From Bacillota bacterium (GTDB lineage Bacteria; Bacillota; Clostridia; Christensenellales; UBA1242), in contig WQSK01000063.1 of the NCBI GenBank assembly GCA_009787915.1, positions 1 through 5,501 of the forward strand: 5,501 bases of DNA. Direction: 5' to 3'. Below, piece after piece: positions 1 through 5,304 of the stretch; position 1 is the first letter of the stretch, and every line of letters starts with the position of its first letter. A program made the position numbers and the translations under genes. The notes under the pieces are model-generated. The model searched no databases. It saw only the letters and a program-made list of their open reading frames with translations, and had not been told where the DNA came from.

Positions 1-141
1 AAAAATGTGGAGCCATATTTACGGATTCTTGACAATAACCTTAAGAGCCAAAACGTGGCAAAGCGCACAAAATTTGTGGCGGGGGAGGCAACTTTTGTAA
101 ACGGAAAACCCGCAAAATTTTATCACCTCGAAGATTTTTAA
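1..141 (+). CDS. C-terminal end of an unrecognised protein (5' partial)
   Basis: Frame 1 is open from the window edge to a TAA at 139-141, giving the last 46 residues of a protein that begins outside the window. The tail is mixed and soluble-looking: it starts near KNVEPYLRILDNN, is basic in the middle (KRTKF), and ends GKPAKFYHLEDF. I see no membrane segment and no motif I can assign to a family. The gene converges on the sigma-factor gene, and the two stop codons overlap in a single TTAA at 138-141. No hairpin-plus-T-run terminator is visible around the junction. Support for coding is the open frame with plausible amino acid composition and the tight fit to the neighbour's stop; the fragment is too short for more. 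Function unknown. Confidence 0.6.
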   Translation, partial: KNVEPYLRILDNNLKSQNVAKRTKFVAGEATFVNGKPAKFYHLEDF

Positions 142-857
142 TCCGTAAACGCGTTTTTGAACGGCGGTGTGGTGGCAATTTCGCGTATGACTTCGAGGGC
201 GTGTTTTTCAATGCGACTTATATAAGAGCGACTGATTCCAAGTTTTTTTGCAACCTCGCGTTGGGCAAGCGGGGTAGAACCATTCTCCCCAAACCCGTAT
301 CTAAGGGCAATAATGCGAAATTCGCGGTCATCAAGGCGTTCCCTCATTTTTTCAACCAACTGGTCAAACAGTTCCGAGCGCATTTTTGTTTCCGCCAAAT
401 TAGGTCGGTCATCCGTCATTATATCAAGCAAACAAATATCATCACCGTCGCTTTCCCCATGCCAAGAATCATCTAAACTCCCTGTATTGTTGTGTTTTTT
501 GTTCACACGAAGAAACATAAGAATTTCATTCTCGATACATCGGGCGGCGTAGGTCGAAACTTGCACGCCTTTTTCGGGTTTAAAAGTACGAATTGCTTTG
601 ATTAAACCAACTGTGCCCTGACCTATTAGGTCCTCGGCTTCGGCGGCTCCGTTGTACTTTTTGACGATGTGGGCGACAAGACGCAGGTTGTGCTTAATCA
701 ACCTATCGCGCGCGCTCAAATCGCCTGCGTGAAATTGGGCGAACGCTTCGGCTTCTTCCGCCTTGGTCATGGGCTTTGGAAAACCCGTTTGGCGCGAAAC
801 CATACCTGTAAAAAAACTTACCTTTGAAAGGAACAGAATAAAATTTTCGAATACCAT
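138..857 (-). CDS. sigK: RNA polymerase sigma factor, SigK-like (pro-sigma-K)
   Basis: Encodes a 239-residue sigma-70 family protein, almost the length of Bacillus SigK (about 241). Residues 1-20 are hydrophobic (ENFILFLSKVSFF), like the pro-sequence that the membrane protease SpoIVFB removes from pro-sigma-K. Region 2 spans about 51-117, with the signatures HNLRLVAHIVKKY, EDLIGQGTVGLIKAI and STYAARCIENEILMFLR; the last is the core- and -10-binding segment shared by SigK and SigE. Region 4 (about 170-226) carries a helix-turn-helix, REVAKKLGISRSYISRIEK, for -35 recognition. In the family, SigK directs late mother-cell transcription during sporulation. I chose ATG 857 over an in-frame TTG at 899 because it gives family length and puts the pro-sequence at the N-terminus. 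No Shine-Dalgarno sequence precedes ATG 857. The gene lies downstream of a PBP gene and has its own promoter at 1002-1029. SigE is the closest alternative; length and pro-sequence favour SigK. There is no interruption by a skin-like element. Confidence 0.88.
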   Translation of the reverse strand: MVFENFILFLSKVSFFTGMVSRQTGFPKPMTKAEEAEAFAQFHAGDLSARDRLIKHNLRLVAHIVKKYNGAAEAEDLIGQGTVGLIKAIRTFKPEKGVQVSTYAARCIENEILMFLRVNKKHNNTGSLDDSWHGESDGDDICLLDIMTDDRPNLAETKMRSELFDQLVEKMRERLDDREFRIIALRYGFGENGSTPLAQREVAKKLGISRSYISRIEKHALEVIREIATTPPFKNAFTD

Positions 858-909
858 TGTTACTATGTGTATTCGGGCTTGTGACAAAATGTGCCACAAA
901 TCGCTAAAA

Positions 910-964
910 TATTCTGGGTTATTTCCAGGTTTTTTCTGGGTTATTACTGGGTTGTTTTTGGGTT
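910..964 (-). repeat. Five tandem 11-bp repeats in the sigK leader
   Basis: On the plus strand the units are 910-920, 921-931, 932-942, 943-953 and 954-964, each ending GGGTT or AGGTT, with consensus near WTTTCTGGGTT. In the transcript sense they read AACCCAG followed by an A-rich tetranucleotide. A twelve-base stretch, ttctgggttatt, recurs exactly at 912-923 and 934-945, 22 bp apart. The second unit is the variant (CCAGG instead of CTGGG) and could form a 4-bp stem with its neighbour. A degenerate sixth unit may cover 965-975. The array lies between the predicted sigK start site and ATG 857, so it would be transcribed as untranslated RNA. It is close to one helical turn per unit. Function unknown. 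Confidence 0.8.
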
Positions 965-1001
965 CTTTTTGTGAGGTGCACGGGCATCGGACAGGGGGCT
1001 T

Positions 1002-1029
1002 ATTATATCACAAAAGGTATGCAAGTCAA
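1002..1029 (-). promoter_or_regulatory. Predicted housekeeping (SigA-type) promoter for sigK
   Basis: Read on the minus strand, TTGACT (1029-1024) is followed after 16 nt by a perfect TATAAT (1007-1002). TGA immediately upstream of the hexamer gives an extended -10 (TGn). The predicted transcription start is near 995, which leaves a leader of roughly 137 nt before the sigK ATG at 857. The promoter starts 14 nt past the PBP stop codon, and no terminator separates the two. SigK genes in Bacillus are normally driven by mother-cell sigma factors, so a housekeeping-type promoter here is unexpected. Confidence 0.7.
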
Positions 1030-1042
1030 TATTGTGCTGACA

Positions 1043-3169
1043 TCAAAAAAACCAGTGGCGGGCGGTCGGCATAGAAACAGAGCGGTTAATGGAATCCGCG
1101 GTAAAGACCCGAACGATGTTACTGGAAAGTTCTTGGTCATTGTGCGAGAGTGTCACATGGTATTCAATAATGGTTCGGGTAGGTGCCGTGGTGTCAACAA
1201 AGGTGTAAGTCGTGGTTTGAGGGCGGATTACTTGGAGCAAGGTTTCAAGACCGTTTACGTTTCTAAAAATTTTGTAAGTCCTGTTTTGTATAGCATCAAA
1301 TGTAATTATCGGCGCGCCCGTTGGGCCTGTTTTTGCGGTAACAGTTGGGGCAAGCGGTGTTTGCGGAAGCACGGGTTCGATAACTGGTGGGTTTGATAAA
1401 CCCTCGTCATGAACTCCTGTGTGGGTGAAGGGCTCGCCCGCGGCGATTCGCTTCATTATGTCGCGAGCAATAAAAGACGTGACTCCGCCGCCAGTTGTGC
1501 CTTTTGGTAGGTCGTTTTCAGGGCGCATATTGGCGTTTCCATTCCAAACCAAAAGCACGGTATCAGGGGTGTAACTTATGTTAATGGCATCCGTGTTTGT
1601 TGTGTGACCCTGACGCTCGGCGGTGCCTGTTTTTGCGGCTATGTCAAAATCAAGACTGCCTAATTTGCGGGCAGTTCCCTCGGTGACGGCACTGCGCATC
1701 ATATCGGTGACGGTTGCAACTGTTTCAGCCGACAAAACACGTTTACCACGGGGTTCGTGCTCCCAAATAATGCGGTCTTGCATGTCGGTGATTTGGCGAA
1801 TGAAAGACATATAAACACGCTCGCCCCCCGATGCAATTGTACAATACGCGCCCAAGACCTCCATTGCGGTTTGACCATTTTTTGTCGCGCCAAGGCTCAT
1901 CGCAATCGTTTCGTTATCGGTTAGGTCAAGACCCAAACCCCTTGCCGTAGACACCGCGCGCGGAACCGTTGTGTATTCCAAAACCTTGACGGCGGGGATG
2001 TTGTGGCTTTTGGCGAGGCTTTCGCGTACCGTGACACGGCCTCTGTGGGTATTATCGTGGTTGCGCGGTTGAAAGTCACCAGTTACATAAGGGCTGTCGT
2101 CAATCATAGTGTCGGGGGAAACAATATTGTGCTCAATTGCGGGGGCGAAAACCACGAGGGGTTTTACCGCGCTTGCAAAATTTCTTTTGGCGTTAGGCAT
2201 CATGCGGTGGTTGGTCGCAAGGGCTTTGATTCCGCCGTCAGTGTTAGACGCAATAGTCATAAAATCTGCGCGGTTGTCAGAGGTGTTTTTAATCGTGTAC
2301 TCGGGGTCATTTATGACGTCTAAGATTGCACTTTGGGTTGAGGAAACAAAATATGTGTGAATTTTTATATCGGTTTTGTTGCCTACGATTGATGCGGCTT
2401 GGGCAATTACCGCGTTTTGATATGATTGGGAATCAGAACGACCGCGACGACCCTTGATTTCGGTGGTCTTAACTCGTGCGGATTCATAGTCATCTTTTTC
2501 AATATGACCCTGAGCATACATCATGGCGAGAACCAAATTGGTGCGCGAGTCAAAACGCTCTTTTTGAGAAATCGGGTTATAACGGCCTGGGCTTCGAAGA
2601 AGTCCCGCCAGTCCCGCGGCTTGTCGGATGTCAATGTCGCTGATATCGGTGCCGAAGTAAAACCTTGCCGCGTCGTGAACACCAAAAATGTTGTTCCCAA
2701 AATAGACAATATCCATGTACATATCAAGGATTTGGTCTTTTGAATATTTTTTTTCAAGTTTTGTCGCAAGGACGGCTTCTTTGATTTTTCGGCGCATGGT
2801 TTTTTCGGACGTCAAGTGTGTGTTTTTTATAAGTTGCTGGGATATTGTGGAAGCGCCCTCTTTTGCGCGTTTTGCGGCGGCGTTTTTATATGCGGCTTTT
2901 GCAATTCGGTTGTATGATAAACCACGGTGGTCGTGAAAATTTTTGTCCTCGACGGCTATTATGGCGTTCCTCATATGGTCGGGGATTGGTGCGGTTTTGT
3001 ATTGGTTCATTGTGTTGCCATTTGCGTCATATATGATTGCTTTTTCAATGCAAGGGAACAACTTTGCGGCATCCAAGTCATGGGAATTATAAATTGCCAC
3101 CCAAGACAAACCCACCGTCAAGGCAAATGTAAAGAACATTATAGAAGTTACTAGGAAAAACTTTTTCAT
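1043..3169 (-). CDS. Class A (bifunctional) penicillin-binding protein, PBP1A-like
   Basis: A 708-residue membrane-anchored peptidoglycan synthase that polymerises glycan strands from lipid II and cross-links their stem peptides outside the membrane. A short cytoplasmic start (MKKFF) and one membrane segment (about 5-27) are followed by the GT51 glycosyltransferase domain (about 45-240): EDKNFHDHRG with catalytic Glu74, GASTISQQL at 105-113, KIKE at 128-131 and RSPGRYNP near 192-199. The transpeptidase domain (about 265-575) has SAVK with nucleophile Ser333, SHN at 388-390 and KTGTA at 513-517, so both activities look intact. A proline-rich linker near 594-608 leads to a C-terminal FN3-like beta domain (about 608-690), as in some Firmicutes PBP1 proteins. 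The frame stays open upstream to 3376, but that part lies antisense to miaB. ATG 3169 places the membrane anchor correctly and sits 7 nt past a -10-like GATAAT. No Shine-Dalgarno sequence is present. Transcription may continue into sigK. Confidence 0.93.
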   Translation of the reverse strand: MKKFFLVTSIMFFTFALTVGLSWVAIYNSHDLDAAKLFPCIEKAIIYDANGNTMNQYKTAPIPDHMRNAIIAVEDKNFHDHRGLSYNRIAKAAYKNAAAKRAKEGASTISQQLIKNTHLTSEKTMRRKIKEAVLATKLEKKYSKDQILDMYMDIVYFGNNIFGVHDAARFYFGTDISDIDIRQAAGLAGLLRSPGRYNPISQKERFDSRTNLVLAMMYAQGHIEKDDYESARVKTTEIKGRRGRSDSQSYQNAVIAQAASIVGNKTDIKIHTYFVSSTQSAILDVINDPEYTIKNTSDNRADFMTIASNTDGGIKALATNHRMMPNAKRNFASAVKPLVVFAPAIEHNIVSPDTMIDDSPYVTGDFQPRNHDNTHRGRVTVRESLAKSHNIPAVKVLEYTTVPRAVSTARGLGLDLTDNETIAMSLGATKNGQTAMEVLGAYCTIASGGERVYMSFIRQITDMQDRIIWEHEPRGKRVLSAETVATVTDMMRSAVTEGTARKLGSLDFDIAAKTGTAERQGHTTNTDAINISYTPDTVLLVWNGNANMRPENDLPKGTTGGGVTSFIARDIMKRIAAGEPFTHTGVHDEGLSNPPVIEPVLPQTPLAPTVTAKTGPTGAPIITFDAIQNRTYKIFRNVNGLETLLQVIRPQTTTYTFVDTTAPTRTIIEYHVTLSHNDQELSSNIVRVFTADSINRSVSMPTARHWFF

Positions 3170-3172
3170 ATG

Positions 3173-3181
3173 TGGTATTAT
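3173..3181 (+). promoter_or_regulatory. Extended -10 promoter for miaB (leaderless start)
   Basis: TGG at 3173-3175 directly precedes TATTAT at 3176-3181, a TGn extended -10 with 5 of 6 matches in the hexamer. The GTG start of miaB lies exactly 6 nt further on, at 3188, so the predicted transcript starts at or within a base of the start codon. No good -35 hexamer is seen, which is acceptable for an extended -10. The upstream half lies within the first codons of the divergent PBP gene. Confidence 0.6.
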
Positions 3182-3182
3182 C
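3177..3182 (-). promoter_or_regulatory. Predicted -10 element for the PBP gene (leaderless start)
   Basis: On the minus strand GATAAT (5 of 6 matches to TATAAT) occupies 3182-3177, and 7 nt separate it from the ATG whose first base is 3169. Transcription would then begin at or next to the start codon. No convincing -35 hexamer is found at 16-18 nt, so this is the weakest of the leaderless calls. The element overlaps the miaB -10 on the opposite strand by five bases. Confidence 0.45.
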
Positions 3183-3187
3183 AGTTT

Positions 3188-4207
3188 GTGAAAAGTTTTT
3201 ATATTCATACATACGGCTGTCAAATGAACGCGCACGAGAGCGATAGGTTGCGCCATATGTTGCTCATGGTTGGCTTTTTTGAGGCACAAACAAAGCCCGA
3301 GGCCGACGTTGTGATTTTTCAAACTTGTTCGGTTCGCGATACGGCAAGCAGAAAAGTCTTTACCCATATCTCCCAAGCCCGAAAGTTGCCCCGTAAACCC
3401 ACGATTTGCGTGATTGGTTGTTTAAGTGCGCTTTCCGAAAAAATCGAGGGTGTTGATATTTTGCTTGGCACAAACCAGTTGGAGGTTTTGGTTGAAAAAC
3501 TCTCGGGTACAAAACCTGATACGCGTTTTGGTATTGAGAACAGCATTATCATCATGCACGGGTGCAATAATTTTTGTAGTTACTGTATTGTGCCGTACGC
3601 GAGGGGGCGGGAATTTTCGCGGGATTCAGACGACATCATTAACGAGTTTATGCAGGTTAAAAACGTGGGGCGTGTGATATATCTTTTGGGGCAAAACGTG
3701 AACAGTTACAAATGCCCGAGGACGGGGACGACGTTTGTGGAACTTGTCGATAGGATTTGTGCCATAGAGGGGGACTTTCAATTGAATTTTATTTCCAGCC
3801 ACCCAAAAGATTTTTCCGAAGAACTCGTTGATTGTATTGCAAGAAACAAAAAGATAGAGCGCAATATCCACCTCCCGATTCAGAGCGGTAATGATAGGAT
3901 TTTGAAACTCATGGGACGGGGTTATACGGCGAAAGAATATTTGGACAAGATTATGCTACTTAGAAAAAAAGTTCCCAACGTGCGGATTACGACGGATGTG
4001 ATTTGCGGCTTTCCAGGGGAGAGCGAGGAGGAGTTTGAGGATACAAAAAATCTGTTCAAACAAGTTCGGTTTAATGCGGCGTTTATTTTCCCGTACTCGG
4101 AACGAAAAGGAACCCGTGCGGCGACCATGGAGGGGCGACTTTCAACCAAGATTAAAAAAGAACGGACTACGGAGTTGGTAAAATTACAAAGGGTATTGCA
4201 AAGTTAA
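3188..4207 (+). CDS. miaB: tRNA methylthiotransferase MiaB, short form without TRAM domain
   Basis: A 339-residue radical SAM enzyme of the methylthiotransferase family. MiaB adds a methylthio group to i6A37 of tRNAs, giving ms2i6A next to the anticodon. The N-terminal MTTase domain begins FYIHTYGCQMNAHESD, with auxiliary cluster cysteines Cys11, Cys47 and Cys78. The radical SAM domain follows with CNNFCSYC (Cys126, Cys130, Cys133), then LLGQNVNSY (167-174), SSHPKDFS and the FPYSERKGTRAA block (301-312). The TYGCQMN start and LLGQNVNSY favour MiaB over MtaB or RimO. I chose GTG 3188 because it gives the family-typical beginning MKSFYI; ATG 3170 would add six residues and overlap the promoter. 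The protein is about 100 residues shorter than usual: it ends just after the radical SAM domain, where the tRNA-binding TRAM domain normally begins, and the linker before Cys126 is also short. The next gene's promoter follows at once, so no hidden TRAM frame is apparent. Confidence 0.9.
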   Translation: MKSFYIHTYGCQMNAHESDRLRHMLLMVGFFEAQTKPEADVVIFQTCSVRDTASRKVFTHISQARKLPRKPTICVIGCLSALSEKIEGVDILLGTNQLEVLVEKLSGTKPDTRFGIENSIIIMHGCNNFCSYCIVPYARGREFSRDSDDIINEFMQVKNVGRVIYLLGQNVNSYKCPRTGTTFVELVDRICAIEGDFQLNFISSHPKDFSEELVDCIARNKKIERNIHLPIQSGNDRILKLMGRGYTAKEYLDKIMLLRKKVPNVRITTDVICGFPGESEEEFEDTKNLFKQVRFNAAFIFPYSERKGTRAATMEGRLSTKIKKERTTELVKLQRVLQS

Positions 4208-4224
4208 TATTTTTGTGTTATGAT
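4196..4224 (+). promoter_or_regulatory. Promoter for the unknown gene (leaderless start)
   Basis: TTGCAA (4196-4201) and TATGAT (4219-4224) are separated by exactly 17 nt. The -10 ends 6 nt before ATG 4231, which predicts a transcript beginning at the start codon. The -35 hexamer is made by the last codons of miaB, and the -10 lies in the 23-nt gap between the genes. No Shine-Dalgarno sequence is present before the ATG. Confidence 0.65.
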
Positions 4225-4230
4225 AAACCA

Positions 4231-5232
4231 ATGAATATGCAGTGCGATTATGAAAAAGAGATGCTCCGCAAGCGGTTTGATGTTGCCGAGATAAACAAAC
4301 TCATGCAAAAAATTGAGATGACTAAGGCTACTGTTGGAATGCTTAAAAATTCATGCGGTGATTTGCACGGTGATGCGGCCAAGGATGCAACCAAAGAAAT
4401 GATTAAAGAATGGGAAGAAAAACTTTCAGACTATCAATCTGCGTTTGATGACTTGTGTATTGTTTTGGAGGCAAACCTTAAAAAAGTTACAGAAGTCCAA
4501 GGTAATATGACGATACAAGGATTTTTCCCGATAATTCAAAAAGCCCTTCGTGAAAACCCAAATACCCGAGATGTGGAAATTTCTTTGGTAAACGTTTTTT
4601 CCTCGGACCCAAGTGACGAGGACGAGCAGGCTTTTGAAGTTGACGATGAAAAAACCGCCAATGAATCAATAGAGATTGCGCGTGAAACTGGGAGTTCATT
4701 TTACGCGCCTTCATATAAGATAGATTTGGGTAATGGTTCATTGCCAATCCATATTGTTTCTGTTGAGGGCGGGTTTTCGTTGGAGCAAGTTCGTGAGATT
4801 GCCCAAGAGGTTATTACAGAAAAAAATTTACCAGATGACGTTGATGAAATCTTGCCGTCGATTCTTTGTGATACAGAACAATTGGTTTCAACCGCGAGTT
4901 TTATCGTTCAGTTGACTAACGAATCGGTTCAGACAACAATGGACCCTTTTTTTGATGCTGACCAAAACAATGTGAAACTCCATGCGGTGCGCGAGGTGTT
5001 GCTTAAAACCATTTTTGATTTGGTAAAGAGGGATGTGCTTAGAAAAAACACAATCATCAGAAATGGTATAAGAAAAACGCGTACGCAAGGTACGATTTCC
5101 CAAACCAAGCAAAAAGATTTTGTTGACACGCTTAATGTGAGTTTTAAAAAAGATTATAATACCTGGCCAACAGGTTCAACAGGAAATTTAAACTCAGAGT
5201 TTGTATCGCGTAATATTGACCTATTGGAATAG
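4231..5232 (+). CDS. Uncharacterised acidic protein between miaB and mutS
   Basis: A 333-residue protein that I do not recognise. It has no signal peptide or membrane segment and should be cytoplasmic. Residues 1 to about 92 look like long charged helices, possibly a coiled coil. Residues 93-115 may be a small folded segment. A strongly acidic, low-complexity stretch follows near 124-150 (SSDPSDEDEQ and onward). A mixed alpha/beta-looking part runs to about 260. A basic patch at about 266-307, with clustered Lys and Arg, comes before the polar C-terminus. The acidic centre and basic tail could suit a protein-protein or nucleic-acid contact, but that is a guess. ATG 4231 is preferred over an upstream in-frame TTG at 4213 because it lies 6 nt after a TATGAT box; ATG 4237 is also possible. 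In Bacillus the slot between miaB and mutS holds ymcA and cotE; no similarity to either was evident by eye. Confidence 0.82.
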   Translation: MNMQCDYEKEMLRKRFDVAEINKLMQKIEMTKATVGMLKNSCGDLHGDAAKDATKEMIKEWEEKLSDYQSAFDDLCIVLEANLKKVTEVQGNMTIQGFFPIIQKALRENPNTRDVEISLVNVFSSDPSDEDEQAFEVDDEKTANESIEIARETGSSFYAPSYKIDLGNGSLPIHIVSVEGGFSLEQVREIAQEVITEKNLPDDVDEILPSILCDTEQLVSTASFIVQLTNESVQTTMDPFFDADQNNVKLHAVREVLLKTIFDLVKRDVLRKNTIIRNGIRKTRTQGTISQTKQKDFVDTLNVSFKKDYNTWPTGSTGNLNSEFVSRNIDLLE

Positions 5233-5244
5233 GTTAGGTATAAT
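5216..5244 (+). promoter_or_regulatory. Strong promoter for the mini-ORF and mutS
   Basis: TTGACC (5216-5221, 5 of 6 matches) and a perfect TATAAT (5239-5244) have an optimal 17-nt spacer. The -10 ends 6 nt before ATG 5251, so the message is predicted to start at that codon. The -35 box and much of the spacer lie in the last codons and stop of the preceding gene. This is the closest match to the housekeeping consensus in the window. Confidence 0.75.
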
Positions 5245-5250
5245 GTTTTC

Positions 5251-5304
5251 ATGACACCAATGACGGAACGGCATATGAGTCAGAGTGGAGGTAACGACCG
5301 ATGA
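5251..5304 (+). CDS. Leaderless 17-codon mini-ORF overlapping the mutS start
   Basis: Encodes MTPMTERHMSQSGGNDR. Its ATG is 6 nt after the TATAAT box, where the mRNA is predicted to start, and its TGA (5302-5304) overlaps the mutS ATG (5301-5303) as ATGA. Such overlaps usually couple translation of the second gene to termination on the first. Its last codons contain the mutS Shine-Dalgarno sequence at 5287-5292. The peptide has no recognisable domain and may matter only as a translated leader. It is in a different frame from mutS, so it is not an N-terminal extension. It is too short for coding statistics; the case rests on promoter position and the ATGA overlap. Confidence 0.5.
   Translation: MTPMTERHMSQSGGNDR
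5287..5292 (+). promoter_or_regulatory. Shine-Dalgarno sequence of mutS
   Basis: GGAGGT ends 8 nt before ATG 5301 (9 nt from the end of the GGAGG core), a workable spacing. It is the only clear Shine-Dalgarno sequence before a start codon in the window and it fixes the mutS start. It lies inside the mini-ORF, so ribosomes translating that ORF would pass over it. Confidence 0.75.

Noticed and set aside
858..899. TTG at 899 as the sigK start
   Set aside because: It adds 14 residues before the hydrophobic pro-sequence and exceeds family length; ATG 857 gives 239 residues.
910..964. Tandem repeats as a CRISPR array or plasmid origin
   Set aside because: Units are 11 bp and contiguous with no unique spacers, and no replication or cas gene is nearby.
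919..987. 22-codon ORF in the sigK leader (starts MPVHLTKRTQKQ)
   Set aside because: It has no Shine-Dalgarno sequence and is not at the predicted 5' end, and its second half is mostly the 11-bp repeat, so it is probably chance.
971..1396. Plus-strand ORF of 141 codons
   Set aside because: It is antisense to the PBP C-terminal domain, has no recognisable motif, and looks like a shadow frame.
3170..3187. ATG 3170 as the miaB start
   Set aside because: The added MWYYQF is not MiaB-like and the codons coincide with the extended -10; GTG 3188 gives the usual MKSFYI beginning.
3198..3223. TTGACA with TATAAA on the minus strand as the PBP promoter
   Set aside because: The spacer is only 14 nt, and TTGACA is the complement of the conserved Gly-Cys-Gln codons of miaB, so it is likely coincidental.
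3170..3376. Upstream extension of the PBP frame to 3376
   Set aside because: It would place about 69 residues before the membrane anchor and overlaps the conserved miaB N-terminal coding region on the other strand; ATG 3169 gives a normal class A PBP start.
4213..4230. TTG 4213 as the start of the unknown gene
   Set aside because: It lies over the -10 hexamer and spacer, whereas ATG 4231 sits at the predicted transcript start.
142..5250. Rho-independent terminators at gene ends
   Set aside because: No GC-rich hairpin followed by a T-run was found by eye after any stop codon, so none is annotated.
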